Assembly (NCBI GenBank): GCA_013373085.1
Contig: JABXIM010000146.1
Location: 1 to 32,697, forward strand
Direction: 5' to 3'
From: Oceanospirillaceae bacterium
Lineage (GTDB): Bacteria > Pseudomonadota > Gammaproteobacteria > Pseudomonadales > Balneatricaceae
DNA: 32,697 bases
Shown here in pieces: positions 16,120-24,487 of the stretch. The number at the start of each line of letters is the position of its first letter. Position 1 is the first letter of the stretch. The notes beneath the pieces are model-generated. The model saw nothing but the letters and a program-made list of their open reading frames with translations. It did not search any database and was not told the origin of the DNA. A program made the translations under genes and the position numbers.

Positions 16120-16500
16120 TTTTTTCATTATGGCAGCAGTGACCAGCGCCCCGAGTGCTGCAGCTCCAATCATAGCTGCACCTCCACCAGATTTCTTTTC
16201 GGCTGGAGCTACCTTCATTGAGCGAACAGTGACACCTTGAGACTTTAAGGCGTAAATAGCTTGTTCTGCCTCGCTCATAATCACGCTAGCATTAATGTTC
16301 AATGCCTCCGCAGCAATTATTAACTGCTCAACTGAAAGAGCACTCTCGCCTCGTTCAATTTTTGACCAAGTCGACTGAGTTACACCGACAGCAGTAGCCA
16401 TAGATGCCTGTTCCATACCCATCTCTTTTCGTATTTTCACAATAACTCGGCCAATAACTGATTGAATAGTCGTTTCTGGCTTCAATTGGTCTATTGACAT
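16111..16500 (-). CDS. XRE-family regulator with C-terminal membrane anchor
   Basis: 129 aa. Residues 17-72 form an XRE helix-turn-helix (EMGMEQASMATAVGVTQSTW, then SKIERGESALS). A short linker with Lys-Lys-Ser-Gly-Gly-Gly leads to a single hydrophobic segment (AAMIGAAALGALVTAAIM) ending in KKSD, which should anchor it in the inner membrane. It is convergent with, and overlaps by 9 bp, the membrane HTH-like gene. An inverted repeat at 16540-16562 upstream may be its operator. No good ribosome site precedes the ATG at 16500. Confidence 0.75.
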   Translation of the reverse strand: MSIDQLKPETTIQSVIGRVIVKIRKEMGMEQASMATAVGVTQSTWSKIERGESALSVEQLIIAAEALNINASVIMSEAEQAIYALKSQGVTVRSMKVAPAEKKSGGGAAMIGAAALGALVTAAIMKKSD

Positions 16501-16539
16501 ATATATACCACACTGCTAATTTTCATAATTAAGCATATA

Positions 16540-16562
16540 TTCACTACATGACTATATGTGAA
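16540..16562. promoter_or_regulatory. Candidate operator upstream of the membrane-anchored regulator
   Basis: TTCAC at 16540 and GTGAA at 16558-16562 form an inverted repeat with a 13-bp centre (containing CATG). It lies between the divergent XRE gene (16500) and the small gene at 16640. Confidence 0.3.
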
Positions 16563-16639
16563 TTTGACTAACTAATGATACCACCTTTGAAAAGTACAGT
16601 ATGCCTAGATTAGGTGGCTTAATATTCAAGGAATAGAAA

Positions 16640-16786
16640 ATGACTAAAAAAATAAAACCAAGTGATAACCAGGGTAACCAAGTTAACGCCAACAAAGGCA
16701 CTAGTGGAACCAATACGCAGTACGACCAAAACCAAGGAAATCGAGGTAAGCAGAAAAACCCTAATCAGAAGAAAGGAAGTAAATAA
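16640..16786 (+). CDS. 48-aa Asn/Gln/Lys-rich basic peptide
   Basis: An ATG at 16640 follows AAGGA by 7 bp. The product is 48 residues, strongly basic and rich in Asn, Gln, Gly and Lys, with no hydrophobic core (for example NQGNRGKQKNPNQKKGSK). It is surely disordered and probably binds nucleic acid or a partner. Its stop overlaps the next start as TAATG. The good ribosome site and coupling support a real gene. Confidence 0.65.
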   Translation: MTKKIKPSDNQGNQVNANKGTSGTNTQYDQNQGNRGKQKNPNQKKGSK

Positions 16787-16968
16787 TGATAGGCTCTAAA
16801 ATCGTGTGTGAGTTCGATGGAAAAGAGCATGTCTGTGAAGTTGCTTCCGAGCCACTAATTGATACGGAAGCAGCTAACATTTTGATTTACGTATATCACG
16901 ACAATAAATTCAAACCAATAGCATTTCATTTAGATGAGGACATAAAGGTTATTGCAAAGGTGGCCTAG
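16786..16968 (+). CDS. 60-aa small protein coupled to the 48-aa peptide, unknown
   Basis: The start overlaps the preceding stop (TAATG), with GGAAG inside the upstream gene as ribosome site. The 60-aa product looks like a small beta-rich acidic fold (IVCEFDGKEHVCEV, then ILIYVYHDNKF). I do not recognise a family. Acidic against the basic peptide before it, the two could form a complex. Confidence 0.6.
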   Translation: MIGSKIVCEFDGKEHVCEVASEPLIDTEAANILIYVYHDNKFKPIAFHLDEDIKVIAKVA

Positions 16969-16985
16969 TTACCTCTAAAAGATAT

Positions 16986-17018
16986 TTCATTAGCCCAAAT
17001 TAATTCTGGGCTAATGAA
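16986..17018. terminator. 12-bp perfect hairpin between convergent genes
   Basis: TTCATTAGCCCA pairs perfectly with TGGGCTAATGAA across a 9-nt loop. It lies between the plus-strand gene ending at 16968 and the recombinase operon ending at 17058, so it can serve as a terminator for both. The T-run after the stem is poor on either strand. Confidence 0.55.
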
Positions 17019-17057
17019 GAGGATAAATAGTGAGCCATTGCTTGGGATCATATCGGC

Positions 17058-20000
17058 TTAAAACGTCATACTGCATATCATGGACATGATAAAACTGTAA
17101 CGTTGAGCTAACCCTGAATGGCCTGATGTAGGATCGACAAGCTTGAACCCTAGCCAACCATTTTTTCCCATTGATACTCCATCTGTACCTCGAGTAAGCT
17201 GGAGTGGGTTATTGGTGGAAAAATCGAGCTGTTTCATCCAAGCCTTAAGCGATTTCTTAGCGTCATTATCGACCATAGATTGGCCAACGATCACACTAAA
17301 TTTCAACCAGTTTTCTGGTATTCCAAGCATTGAAAATAGTGCAATAAAGTTATTTGCTGTCTTGCTATCTTTGAAAACAACTAAATACTTTGTAGACCAT
17401 GCATTATTGATATATAAGTCCATCAAAGATCTATAATAATCATAATTCGTTTCCTTAAATTCATACAACCTATCACACAATTCTTTTGCCATTTCTATGT
17501 CATAACCATCAGTAGGCCGTGCTGGACATAAAAGTGCGTTATAACAATCAAATTTATCTTTATACTTCATCATTTTAAATTTTGGACTAGAATTTCTATC
17601 TTTTGAAGTAAAGGATAACAATTGATTGACGTTATTAATCAGCAAAGCAAATTCATTTTCTGTAATTTTGAAGCGATCCAAGAGATCCGTTTTTTCAATA
17701 TCTCTAGCTGAATATAAAAATAATAACTGCCAAGCATCTTTATAGATTTTATATCCAGAAAGTTTATGGCAATCTAAAGTAATTTTATTATTTATACGAA
17801 CATTATGTGAAATCGGGACGAATCCATTTACTATTCTTATTTTATTTAATAGTTTAAATGGTGAATCTAAAAATAATCGATACGCTGTTGATTGGGGCAA
17901 TTTAGATGCCGATATCAGTATATTCTTATTTGCTTTAAATCGATTTGAAATAATTTGTGAAGATATGATGTCAAGTGTGTGAATATAATGCTCTAAAGTC
18001 ACACTAGGAGATGAGTGCCCAAGTAAGAATGCAACTTGATATAGATGTCGACGAGTAAGCTCACTTCTAGAATAAAGCGAATCTCTAAACTCCTTGCTTT
18101 TTTCAAGCCACTTCAATGTATCAGCTTGATGATCAAATATTCCTACAGGAACGCCATGGTCAGCCACCATAAGTCTCAAAAGTGTTAATGAGGCGAAACT
18201 ATGCCTAAAGTGATGATACCTAAGTGAATCATCTCCAGTAGTTGCTCTCATGGCTGAATGTATGACTGGAAAAACGAGATCTTCCGAGATACAAACATAG
18301 TTCTTATCAGGTATTGAAAATAGATATTGTGAAAATGGATTAGTTTCCTCTTCTATTTTACGATCTTTCAACCATTCCTTTAATATTTCTAATTCATCCG
18401 CTTCAAGCAATACAGATAATGGTAAAACCCTTTTAGATGAGGCTGTTTTTAATCGTCTGTATTTAAATGGCCGTACCAACAACATAGGGTCACGAACGCC
18501 ATAGATATCAATCAATCTAAGTTTTAATGCTTCGCTACGTCGCAATCCACACCTGTATCCAAGAATTGCCAATAGCTTAGTCGCTGTAACAAGCTTAGGG
18601 TGATTTAGGATTAGATCAGAATCTTCTATAACTTGAAGTAGTTGATTAAATTCATCTATGAGTAAGATATTGGCATCAACTGGCGTAGGTCCATAGCTAG
18701 CACCAAGAACGGATCTATAATCTATTTCAGCAACATCATGATTATTTACAAGGAACTTATGAAAGCTGTATAACTGTTGGGAAAGTTTTTTTCTTAAGCC
18801 TTTAGAATCTATATCTTCTAGAAGCTCTAGATATATATCTTCTATTGTTCCAGTGTCTAGATCAATTAACCGCTCATCACCTAAACACTGATATAATCGA
18901 TTGCCAATAAGCCTAATATACCCTTTCACCGTATCGGCTTTAGGTGAATGTTTTCCTCTATTTAATAAGCTTTTCCCCCACTCAAAAAGAAGTATCAATA
19001 AGTCGTTTTCATCTTCAAGCATTGAAATTTTCGCATCTAATTCAAATTTCATCGCCTCCTTAGATAAACCAGAAGGAAGAGTTGGTAATTTAGGCAATAT
19101 TTCACCATGCTCTTTTTCATATTTAAAATCATCCTCATTTAACGCTGGCGAAGAAGTCCATCTCTCCAGTGATATGTCTTCAATAATATCCTGAGTGTTT
19201 AATTTAGGGTCAACCGATTCGATACGATTCCATCCCAATTGTCGAATCGAATGGGATAAATGCTTTCGCTGACAATAATTGGATATAAAAGGAGGTAAGA
19301 GTAAATCAAACTTAAGCGATACCGTATCCAAGAATGCGGAGATACTGGTTGGATGATCAGCTTTACCTAACCCAGCTTCTCTAAAAAACGATAATATATA
19401 CTTGAAAGTTACTTTGGTGAATTGGGTTTGATTAAATGTTGAGTAATCCACTATAACAGGCTGATTTTTATTTTTAATCCAAATCAAAATTTCTGTCAGA
19501 GGATCCATAAACCAACGGCGGCTTTCTGAACCTTGATGTCCAAGCCAAGATAACGATAAATCAAAATAGGCCCTATTATTAAAAATACTTGGTAATGAAT
19601 TCATCATTTTTAGCAATCCGGCTAAAAGGCTGGTACTTAGCAGACCACCATAAACGATTGATGATACGAGTATTTGTCCAATTTTAGCTTCTTCGCTTAA
19701 AGATATATCATATAAAATTGAGCTGTCTAATGTGTATCTCCATTTCTCGTAACAAGGTAGTGATGAAAATCTCTTGGGGGTAAATATTCCTTTCTCCCTA
19801 GCAGCTAAAATGGGAATATTAGGAATAGGTAAATCCCATATTTCGCTTTCATTACCTTTAATTACTAGATGACGAAGAACTGTTATTTGTTTATAGGCTT
19901 CATTTAAATTTTTAGGTTGGTCATTCACAATACGAAGTGTTAACTGATCGAAGTCGCAACTAGTAGGCTTTCGTTTCACATCTATTAGATACATTGATAG

Positions 20001-20135
20001 TAATGATCCAGAGGTTTTCAGCCATTGAATCAAATTTAATAATGAGTCGTTAAAGTCAAGACCTAATGAATCTTGAACTTGAAGCCAAATAGGTATCGTC
20101 TTATCTGATAAGCCTTCAAATTCAGCCATATTCAT
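17058..20135 (-). CDS. Large tyrosine recombinase (third gene of a recombinase trio)
   Basis: 1025 aa, far longer than ordinary integrases (about 400). A tyrosine-recombinase catalytic domain lies around residues 500-720: Arg in GYRCGLRRSEALKL near 530, Lys in FKYRRLKTASSKR near 565, HHFRH near 641, LLGHSS near 707 and the nucleophile Tyr in LEHYIH near 717. All catalytic residues are present. The long N-terminal region and about 300 C-terminal residues match nothing I know. The start overlaps the previous stop (ATGA). Context suggests it is the active recombinase of a mobile element, possibly of the gamma-mobile-trio or Tn554-like class. The whole operon is notably AT-rich. Confidence 0.85.
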   Translation of the reverse strand: MNMAEFEGLSDKTIPIWLQVQDSLGLDFNDSLLNLIQWLKTSGSLLSMYLIDVKRKPTSCDFDQLTLRIVNDQPKNLNEAYKQITVLRHLVIKGNESEIWDLPIPNIPILAAREKGIFTPKRFSSLPCYEKWRYTLDSSILYDISLSEEAKIGQILVSSIVYGGLLSTSLLAGLLKMMNSLPSIFNNRAYFDLSLSWLGHQGSESRRWFMDPLTEILIWIKNKNQPVIVDYSTFNQTQFTKVTFKYILSFFREAGLGKADHPTSISAFLDTVSLKFDLLLPPFISNYCQRKHLSHSIRQLGWNRIESVDPKLNTQDIIEDISLERWTSSPALNEDDFKYEKEHGEILPKLPTLPSGLSKEAMKFELDAKISMLEDENDLLILLFEWGKSLLNRGKHSPKADTVKGYIRLIGNRLYQCLGDERLIDLDTGTIEDIYLELLEDIDSKGLRKKLSQQLYSFHKFLVNNHDVAEIDYRSVLGASYGPTPVDANILLIDEFNQLLQVIEDSDLILNHPKLVTATKLLAILGYRCGLRRSEALKLRLIDIYGVRDPMLLVRPFKYRRLKTASSKRVLPLSVLLEADELEILKEWLKDRKIEEETNPFSQYLFSIPDKNYVCISEDLVFPVIHSAMRATTGDDSLRYHHFRHSFASLTLLRLMVADHGVPVGIFDHQADTLKWLEKSKEFRDSLYSRSELTRRHLYQVAFLLGHSSPSVTLEHYIHTLDIISSQIISNRFKANKNILISASKLPQSTAYRLFLDSPFKLLNKIRIVNGFVPISHNVRINNKITLDCHKLSGYKIYKDAWQLLFLYSARDIEKTDLLDRFKITENEFALLINNVNQLLSFTSKDRNSSPKFKMMKYKDKFDCYNALLCPARPTDGYDIEMAKELCDRLYEFKETNYDYYRSLMDLYINNAWSTKYLVVFKDSKTANNFIALFSMLGIPENWLKFSVIVGQSMVDNDAKKSLKAWMKQLDFSTNNPLQLTRGTDGVSMGKNGWLGFKLVDPTSGHSGLAQRYSFIMSMICSMTF

Positions 20136-22660
20136 ATAAATCTACTTTTTATTGGCTTAAACTTTAATTCTTCTAATATTTCCTCAATATAAACTTTTAA
20201 TACATCAATAATATCTACGACTGCAAGAGATGAATATTTACCCCAAGGCTCTTGTCCTCTGGACCAGTGTCCCATAAATGCATTGACTATTTCAGAGGGG
20301 CATCCGCGAGCTCGTAATTCTGTTCTTAGAAAGCGTCGATTTACATTTATCGGAAGGGGTAAATGATCTTTTAAAAGTGGAGATAGTGTTGAGGGCCTAA
20401 TATCATTAATACGATAATCATCCTCTAACAAAAATAATCTAGGTATGCTTTTTTCTTCTTGATTTAAAACAAGATAAGGGTGTCGACTGACAACACTCAA
20501 TAGAATTTTATCCCTATGCTGCATATAGTGATCTATTTGTTTTCGTACTGATTTAGGCACCCAAACAATACGGCTATTATAATAATCTTCACCGTCTTTA
20601 TCTGAAACAACCGCTAAACCTGTACTATCATCAATCTCAGAATCAATTGGAAAAGGATCAACTACTGCTCTATAGCCTGTTGAGTAGCTTATAAATAATA
20701 TTGTGTATAATGTATACCAATTATGATATTTAATAATCGCTGCATTGTACTCTTCATTTGGTTTACGTTTGATTTGTTCTTGTATCTTTATTACTAAATT
20801 CTCGACTGCATCAATAGTCGGACAAAGATTACTACCGACCACATGAGTAGATCTTATCTTTTCTGCTACTACCTTTGGAGCTTCACAAATATATCCTTCA
20901 GAATAGATACTAGAGATCACGTCTGATATAGCGTTAAGGTAAATCCCTTTGAGTCGCTCCTTATCCGGTGACGTATAATGCAGTAAAGTCTGTCCTAACG
21001 GGTGGTACCTACCAGTGATTAAAATGGCATCTGCTATATCACCTTCATGTTCTGTAGCGATTTTGTAAAATAAGTATCGTGATATCTTAAATTCATTTAA
21101 TCTGTGATCATGTTTAATATCACTTAAAAAATTGTTAAGTTCTTTTCTATATGTTGTTAGCTTTCTATTAAATAACCGATTCTTCGTATCGGAAAGGCGA
21201 TCATTCGGAAAAGCTTTAATGATATAAAGGCCAATTCGAAAAGGATCAGGTAACTCTAAGTGTTTATCTTTAACCCTACAGTATGATTTTTCTTTTTTCG
21301 TATTTACCCGCTTAGTATTTGGAACATGTGGTGAAATTAACCACTCACCTATATTACTATCTTCATTAAATTTATAACCCAGTATATCTTGACCCAACCG
21401 TTCATTTGACCCTAACCATCTAAATTTAGACTTAACAGATTTGATATCCGAGCCAGTCCACAGCATAATCATAACCATCGCAATCACTTCTAACCGAAGA
21501 TCCGTTGCATTCTCATCTCTTACTTGTTCACCACAAGCTTTCATCAAAATGGTAAGCTCATATACCGTTGCTTGTGTCCACTGATTGCGAAACATCTGAT
21601 TAGACATGATCACATGTCGTACTTGTGATCTTGTGAATAACCTGCCGGCTTTTTTATCCTTATTATTAATTAGTATTAAGTCTTCGTCGCCCTGGTTTTC
21701 GGAGGGGTCTAAATCCAAATCAAAAAATTCTTTGTGTCTCTCCTCATCTCCTTGAAACGGGCTAATTATTGTCAATGAGGAATCCTCTAAATCTTGTTTC
21801 TCATTTGATTGTCCCGAACCAAAACGAATGAAACCATCTGACCACCCATGAAATAATCGTTTATATCCCCCTCCACCCCCTCCTTTTTTTAGTTTCAAAC
21901 CTCGCAAACCTAAACCGAGTTCAAGGTAGCTACGTAGTACTCTCTTAGATTTAGGCTCAAGGTTTCCAATACTACTCATTGAATTTATAAGAGATTTAAA
22001 ATCTGACAAATCCAATAAATCACCCGGATTATTCCCCATTAGACTGTAATCACGCATAATCTTACTGGCATTTACTCCTGATGAAGTAGAACGGCCTAAA
22101 TAGCCACTTTCTGATTGATTTAATAGATAAGATTGAATATTGGATTTACTCACAACAAGTAAAGAATGCGAAAGAAAAACATAGCCTTGGAGTACTCGAT
22201 ATTCTTGTTGAATCTCAATATCCTCTGACTCATGGGAATTCATGAGCATCGCATATATATAATAATATTTAAATTTTCTACGCATGGGGTGTATCAACCC
22301 CCCATGTATTCCTTCATCAAATCTTTCTATTTCTTCACCAAAATACTCCAAAATTTCATCTTGATTTGTAAGTAAATGGTTAACAATTTTTTCCATAGAT
22401 TTTATATCAATCTCTTTTTCCTTTAATTCATCGATGAATTCAGATTCTAAGCGTTCTGAAAACTCTAAAAACACCTCACTTAAAGAATGTACAATATGGA
22501 AAAAATATCGAAGGTCATGAGGAGAATGAATAAAAGATAGTAATTTCACTAACAACATCTGAGATTCCCAACGTGTAAATTCGTCCTGGGGATTCTCACC
22601 AATCCAGTTAATGAGCTTTTCCACTTTAGTGCCAAGTACAGCCGATTGATTATTTTCCAC
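20132..22660 (-). CDS. Tyrosine-recombinase-like protein with altered catalytic box (second gene of the trio)
   Basis: 842 aa with a C-terminal recombinase-like fold: Arg in YSTGYRAVVDPF near residue 662, RRFLRTELRA near 777 where the usual HxxR has Arg for His, MGHW near 797 and Tyr in GKYSSL near 807. The Arg, the second His and the Tyr remain, so activity is possible but not assured. The first 600 residues are helical and unrecognised, with a Gly-rich run near 265. The start is GTG at 22660 with AAGGTG 4 bp upstream, overlapping the preceding gene by 11 bp. It probably forms a complex with the 1025-aa partner. Confidence 0.75.
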   Translation of the reverse strand: MENNQSAVLGTKVEKLINWIGENPQDEFTRWESQMLLVKLLSFIHSPHDLRYFFHIVHSLSEVFLEFSERLESEFIDELKEKEIDIKSMEKIVNHLLTNQDEILEYFGEEIERFDEGIHGGLIHPMRRKFKYYYIYAMLMNSHESEDIEIQQEYRVLQGYVFLSHSLLVVSKSNIQSYLLNQSESGYLGRSTSSGVNASKIMRDYSLMGNNPGDLLDLSDFKSLINSMSSIGNLEPKSKRVLRSYLELGLGLRGLKLKKGGGGGGYKRLFHGWSDGFIRFGSGQSNEKQDLEDSSLTIISPFQGDEERHKEFFDLDLDPSENQGDEDLILINNKDKKAGRLFTRSQVRHVIMSNQMFRNQWTQATVYELTILMKACGEQVRDENATDLRLEVIAMVMIMLWTGSDIKSVKSKFRWLGSNERLGQDILGYKFNEDSNIGEWLISPHVPNTKRVNTKKEKSYCRVKDKHLELPDPFRIGLYIIKAFPNDRLSDTKNRLFNRKLTTYRKELNNFLSDIKHDHRLNEFKISRYLFYKIATEHEGDIADAILITGRYHPLGQTLLHYTSPDKERLKGIYLNAISDVISSIYSEGYICEAPKVVAEKIRSTHVVGSNLCPTIDAVENLVIKIQEQIKRKPNEEYNAAIIKYHNWYTLYTILFISYSTGYRAVVDPFPIDSEIDDSTGLAVVSDKDGEDYYNSRIVWVPKSVRKQIDHYMQHRDKILLSVVSRHPYLVLNQEEKSIPRLFLLEDDYRINDIRPSTLSPLLKDHLPLPINVNRRFLRTELRARGCPSEIVNAFMGHWSRGQEPWGKYSSLAVVDIIDVLKVYIEEILEELKFKPIKSRFI

Positions 22661-23159
22661 TAAGCACCTTCGGGTTAATCTTCAGAGCCTTCGAATATGC
22701 AGATTTACTGTCACTCATATTTAATACTTTATATTTACTATTTTTTCTTACTAGTCTCCATACCTTATATAACCACGGCAGAATGGGGCTCTTACTTGGT
22801 TTAGTTTGAATTAATTGACTGCTAAGCAGTTCTGCTATTATCAATCGATCAAGTTGATCACCGCGTCTCCCTTCGTAAAATCTAACGGGAATAAATGTTT
22901 CCGAAAAAAGCTGATTACATGCAATCCTGTAATTGTAGATACCAGCGATGCAGTAGTTTTGATTTCTATACCTATGAAGCGTGATTGGAAATAAGGCAAT
23001 TGCATCAAGAAGAGCAGAATCTTCAAATGGCAGGTTGTAGCCAGAAGGTAGGTCGGCTCCAACATCATTGAATATTTGAATAATATTCGGGTGGATACCT
23101 TTAATATCTCCCAACTTGATGAATTTTACATCGCTTAATTTCAAGACGCTCCCTTTCAT
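22650..23159 (-). CDS. ParB-like small protein (first gene of the recombinase trio)
   Basis: 169 aa from the ATG at 23159, which follows the purine run GGGGAGGGGAGG; a longer frame to 23219 lacks support. Residues about 57-115 (FPITLHRYRNQNYCIAGIYN, then YRIACNQ, then FIPVRFYEG) resemble the N-terminal ParB/sulfiredoxin fold, where the pattern is a pI/V-hR-Y-aG-R-Aa-iPV series. The canonical ERR box is not present. The C-terminal 50 residues are basic. As the leader of an overlapping operon with two recombinases, it may be the DNA-binding accessory factor that guides them. The ParB resemblance is my reading and needs a profile search. Confidence 0.65.
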   Translation of the reverse strand: MKGSVLKLSDVKFIKLGDIKGIHPNIIQIFNDVGADLPSGYNLPFEDSALLDAIALFPITLHRYRNQNYCIAGIYNYRIACNQLFSETFIPVRFYEGRRGDQLDRLIIAELLSSQLIQTKPSKSPILPWLYKVWRLVRKNSKYKVLNMSDSKSAYSKALKINPKVLSGK

Positions 23160-23242
23160 CCTCCCCTCCCCAAAAAGAAAGCACAATAAAAGCGTAGTGC
23201 AGTATCTGCTAGTCAGCAAAAAGACTCTAAGTTTCCCTATAA

Positions 23243-23383
23243 CTGTCTAGGAAAAAAATCCAGATTGGAAAACATGGATATCTTGGGGTCAATGTTATTG
23301 ATGCTGATAGGGAATCCAGTGAAGCCTTTCTATTTGCCTTTACGCTGGCTTTGATTGCCTTATTCCATAAGATTAAAAAATAG
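23243..23383 (+). pseudogene. Open frame without a start, possible gene remnant
   Basis: This is an open frame of 46 codons ending at TAG 23381-23383 with no ATG. Its C-terminal part is hydrophobic (ESSEAFLFAFTLALIALFHK). A rho-independent terminator follows 60 bp later, which suggests the 3' end of a former gene whose start was lost. No family recognised. It lies in the 360-bp gap between the divergent trio operon and the cargo genes. Confidence 0.25.
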
Positions 23384-23442
23384 GCAGAATTTATAACTTT
23401 GCATAAAAGGTTATCTCATGAAATCTGCCGTCCTTAATTAAG

Positions 23443-23461
23443 GCGAAACACCCAGTTTCGC
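23443..23461 (+). terminator. Rho-independent terminator
   Basis: GCGAAAC-ACCCA-GTTTCGC is a 7-bp perfect stem with a 5-nt loop, followed by TATTTATTCTTTTT. It faces rightward and would end transcription of the remnant upstream before the cargo genes. Confidence 0.6.
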
Positions 23462-23518
23462 TATTTATTCTTTTTCTAGCATACAAAATTGGCTTCCTTA
23501 CTAAAAAAGGAGATCAAT

Positions 23519-23806
23519 ATGACCCTAATAAAGCACGTTACATTTCATTATATAAAAACCGTATCCATGGGCTGTGTGCCCATAGCTGTTATAAGCGCAG
23601 CCTTTGGAGATGCCGTTATTCACATCCCAATCCTATTGGATATTTGTGTCTTATATCAGTCAAACAACAACATAATCAGAACCGCACACACGTCCGCCGA
23701 TTATCTATCTAAATGCTACAGAATCGCCAAATCCAGTTCGAATATAACTGTGAAGAAGAAGATTCAGGAGCTAATTAAGAGTGTGCTCGATGACATAATC
23801 CTTTGA
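23519..23806 (+). CDS. Hypothetical 95-aa protein, first cargo gene
   Basis: An ATG at 23519 is preceded by AAAAGGAGAT at ideal spacing. The N-terminal half is hydrophobic (VSMGCVPIAVISAAFGDAVI) and could span or lie on the membrane. The C-terminal half is helical and basic (KCYRIAKSSSNITVKKKIQE). No family recognised. It is followed at 52 bp by another unknown gene in the same direction. Confidence 0.6.
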   Translation: MTLIKHVTFHYIKTVSMGCVPIAVISAAFGDAVIHIPILLDICVLYQSNNNIIRTAHTSADYLSKCYRIAKSSSNITVKKKIQELIKSVLDDIIL

Positions 23807-23858
23807 ATCAAACATTACACTCTAAAAAACCAAATTGAATTACTATAGTGAGTACAAT

Positions 23859-24299
23859 ATGAAAGAATTTGATATTAAGAAAGGTCAAGAAGAATATAAG
23901 AGCTGGTCTGAAACCTTCCCTTCTCCTCAGGACCAACTGATTGCTAGACGATTTGAAAAAGGTCAGGTCATTTCCATTAACGATCTATCATTTTTATCCA
24001 ATATTTTGTCTGGCTTCTTTAAGAATAAAACCCCCACATATCATTGTGAGTTCGTTTTAATTCCCACTGACAAAGGCTATGACCTGGAGCTCATAGATGC
24101 ATCTGATGATTGTTATATAGACTCCTGTGTAAATTCCATTCCCTGCTGGGTATTTACCTTATCCCTTAAAAGAATGGGTGTAACAGAACCCATATGCTTA
24201 ACAGCACAATGTATGGGTTTCGCATGGCGAACAGACAAAAAGCCGATTATGGAGTTATTCGACATTTTAATTGAGTTAGATGACTGGTCATTGAAGTAA
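23859..24299 (+). CDS. Hypothetical 146-aa protein, cargo
   Basis: I place the start at the ATG at 23859; an upstream TTG at 23835 adds eight residues. The product is soluble, acidic and mixed alpha/beta, with several cysteines around residues 85-120 (DDCYIDSCVNSIPCW). I recognise no family. It lies between the small membrane-like gene and the ImmA-like gene, all on the plus strand and AT-rich like the trio. Confidence 0.65.
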   Translation: MKEFDIKKGQEEYKSWSETFPSPQDQLIARRFEKGQVISINDLSFLSNILSGFFKNKTPTYHCEFVLIPTDKGYDLELIDASDDCYIDSCVNSIPCWVFTLSLKRMGVTEPICLTAQCMGFAWRTDKKPIMELFDILIELDDWSLK

Positions 24300-24487
24300 A
24301 CCGTCTATTGGGCTTTATTGAGAAATAGCAATTTTGATAGAGCCCATATCCGCTCTCAGATGCCACTATGAGTTATTTACAAGAGAATGCTCTTAATAGA
24401 ATGCAAAGCATTAGAAAGACAATATTTCTTGTGAATAAATCCATAGTCTTGGGAGTCATACCAATATCAAAAGATGAATAGAACCAC

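Noticed and set aside
21871-21892. C/T-rich tracts in the 842-aa gene as a phase-variation switch
   Set aside because: The homopolymer runs are only about 5-7 bases and code for a Gly-rich stretch in frame.
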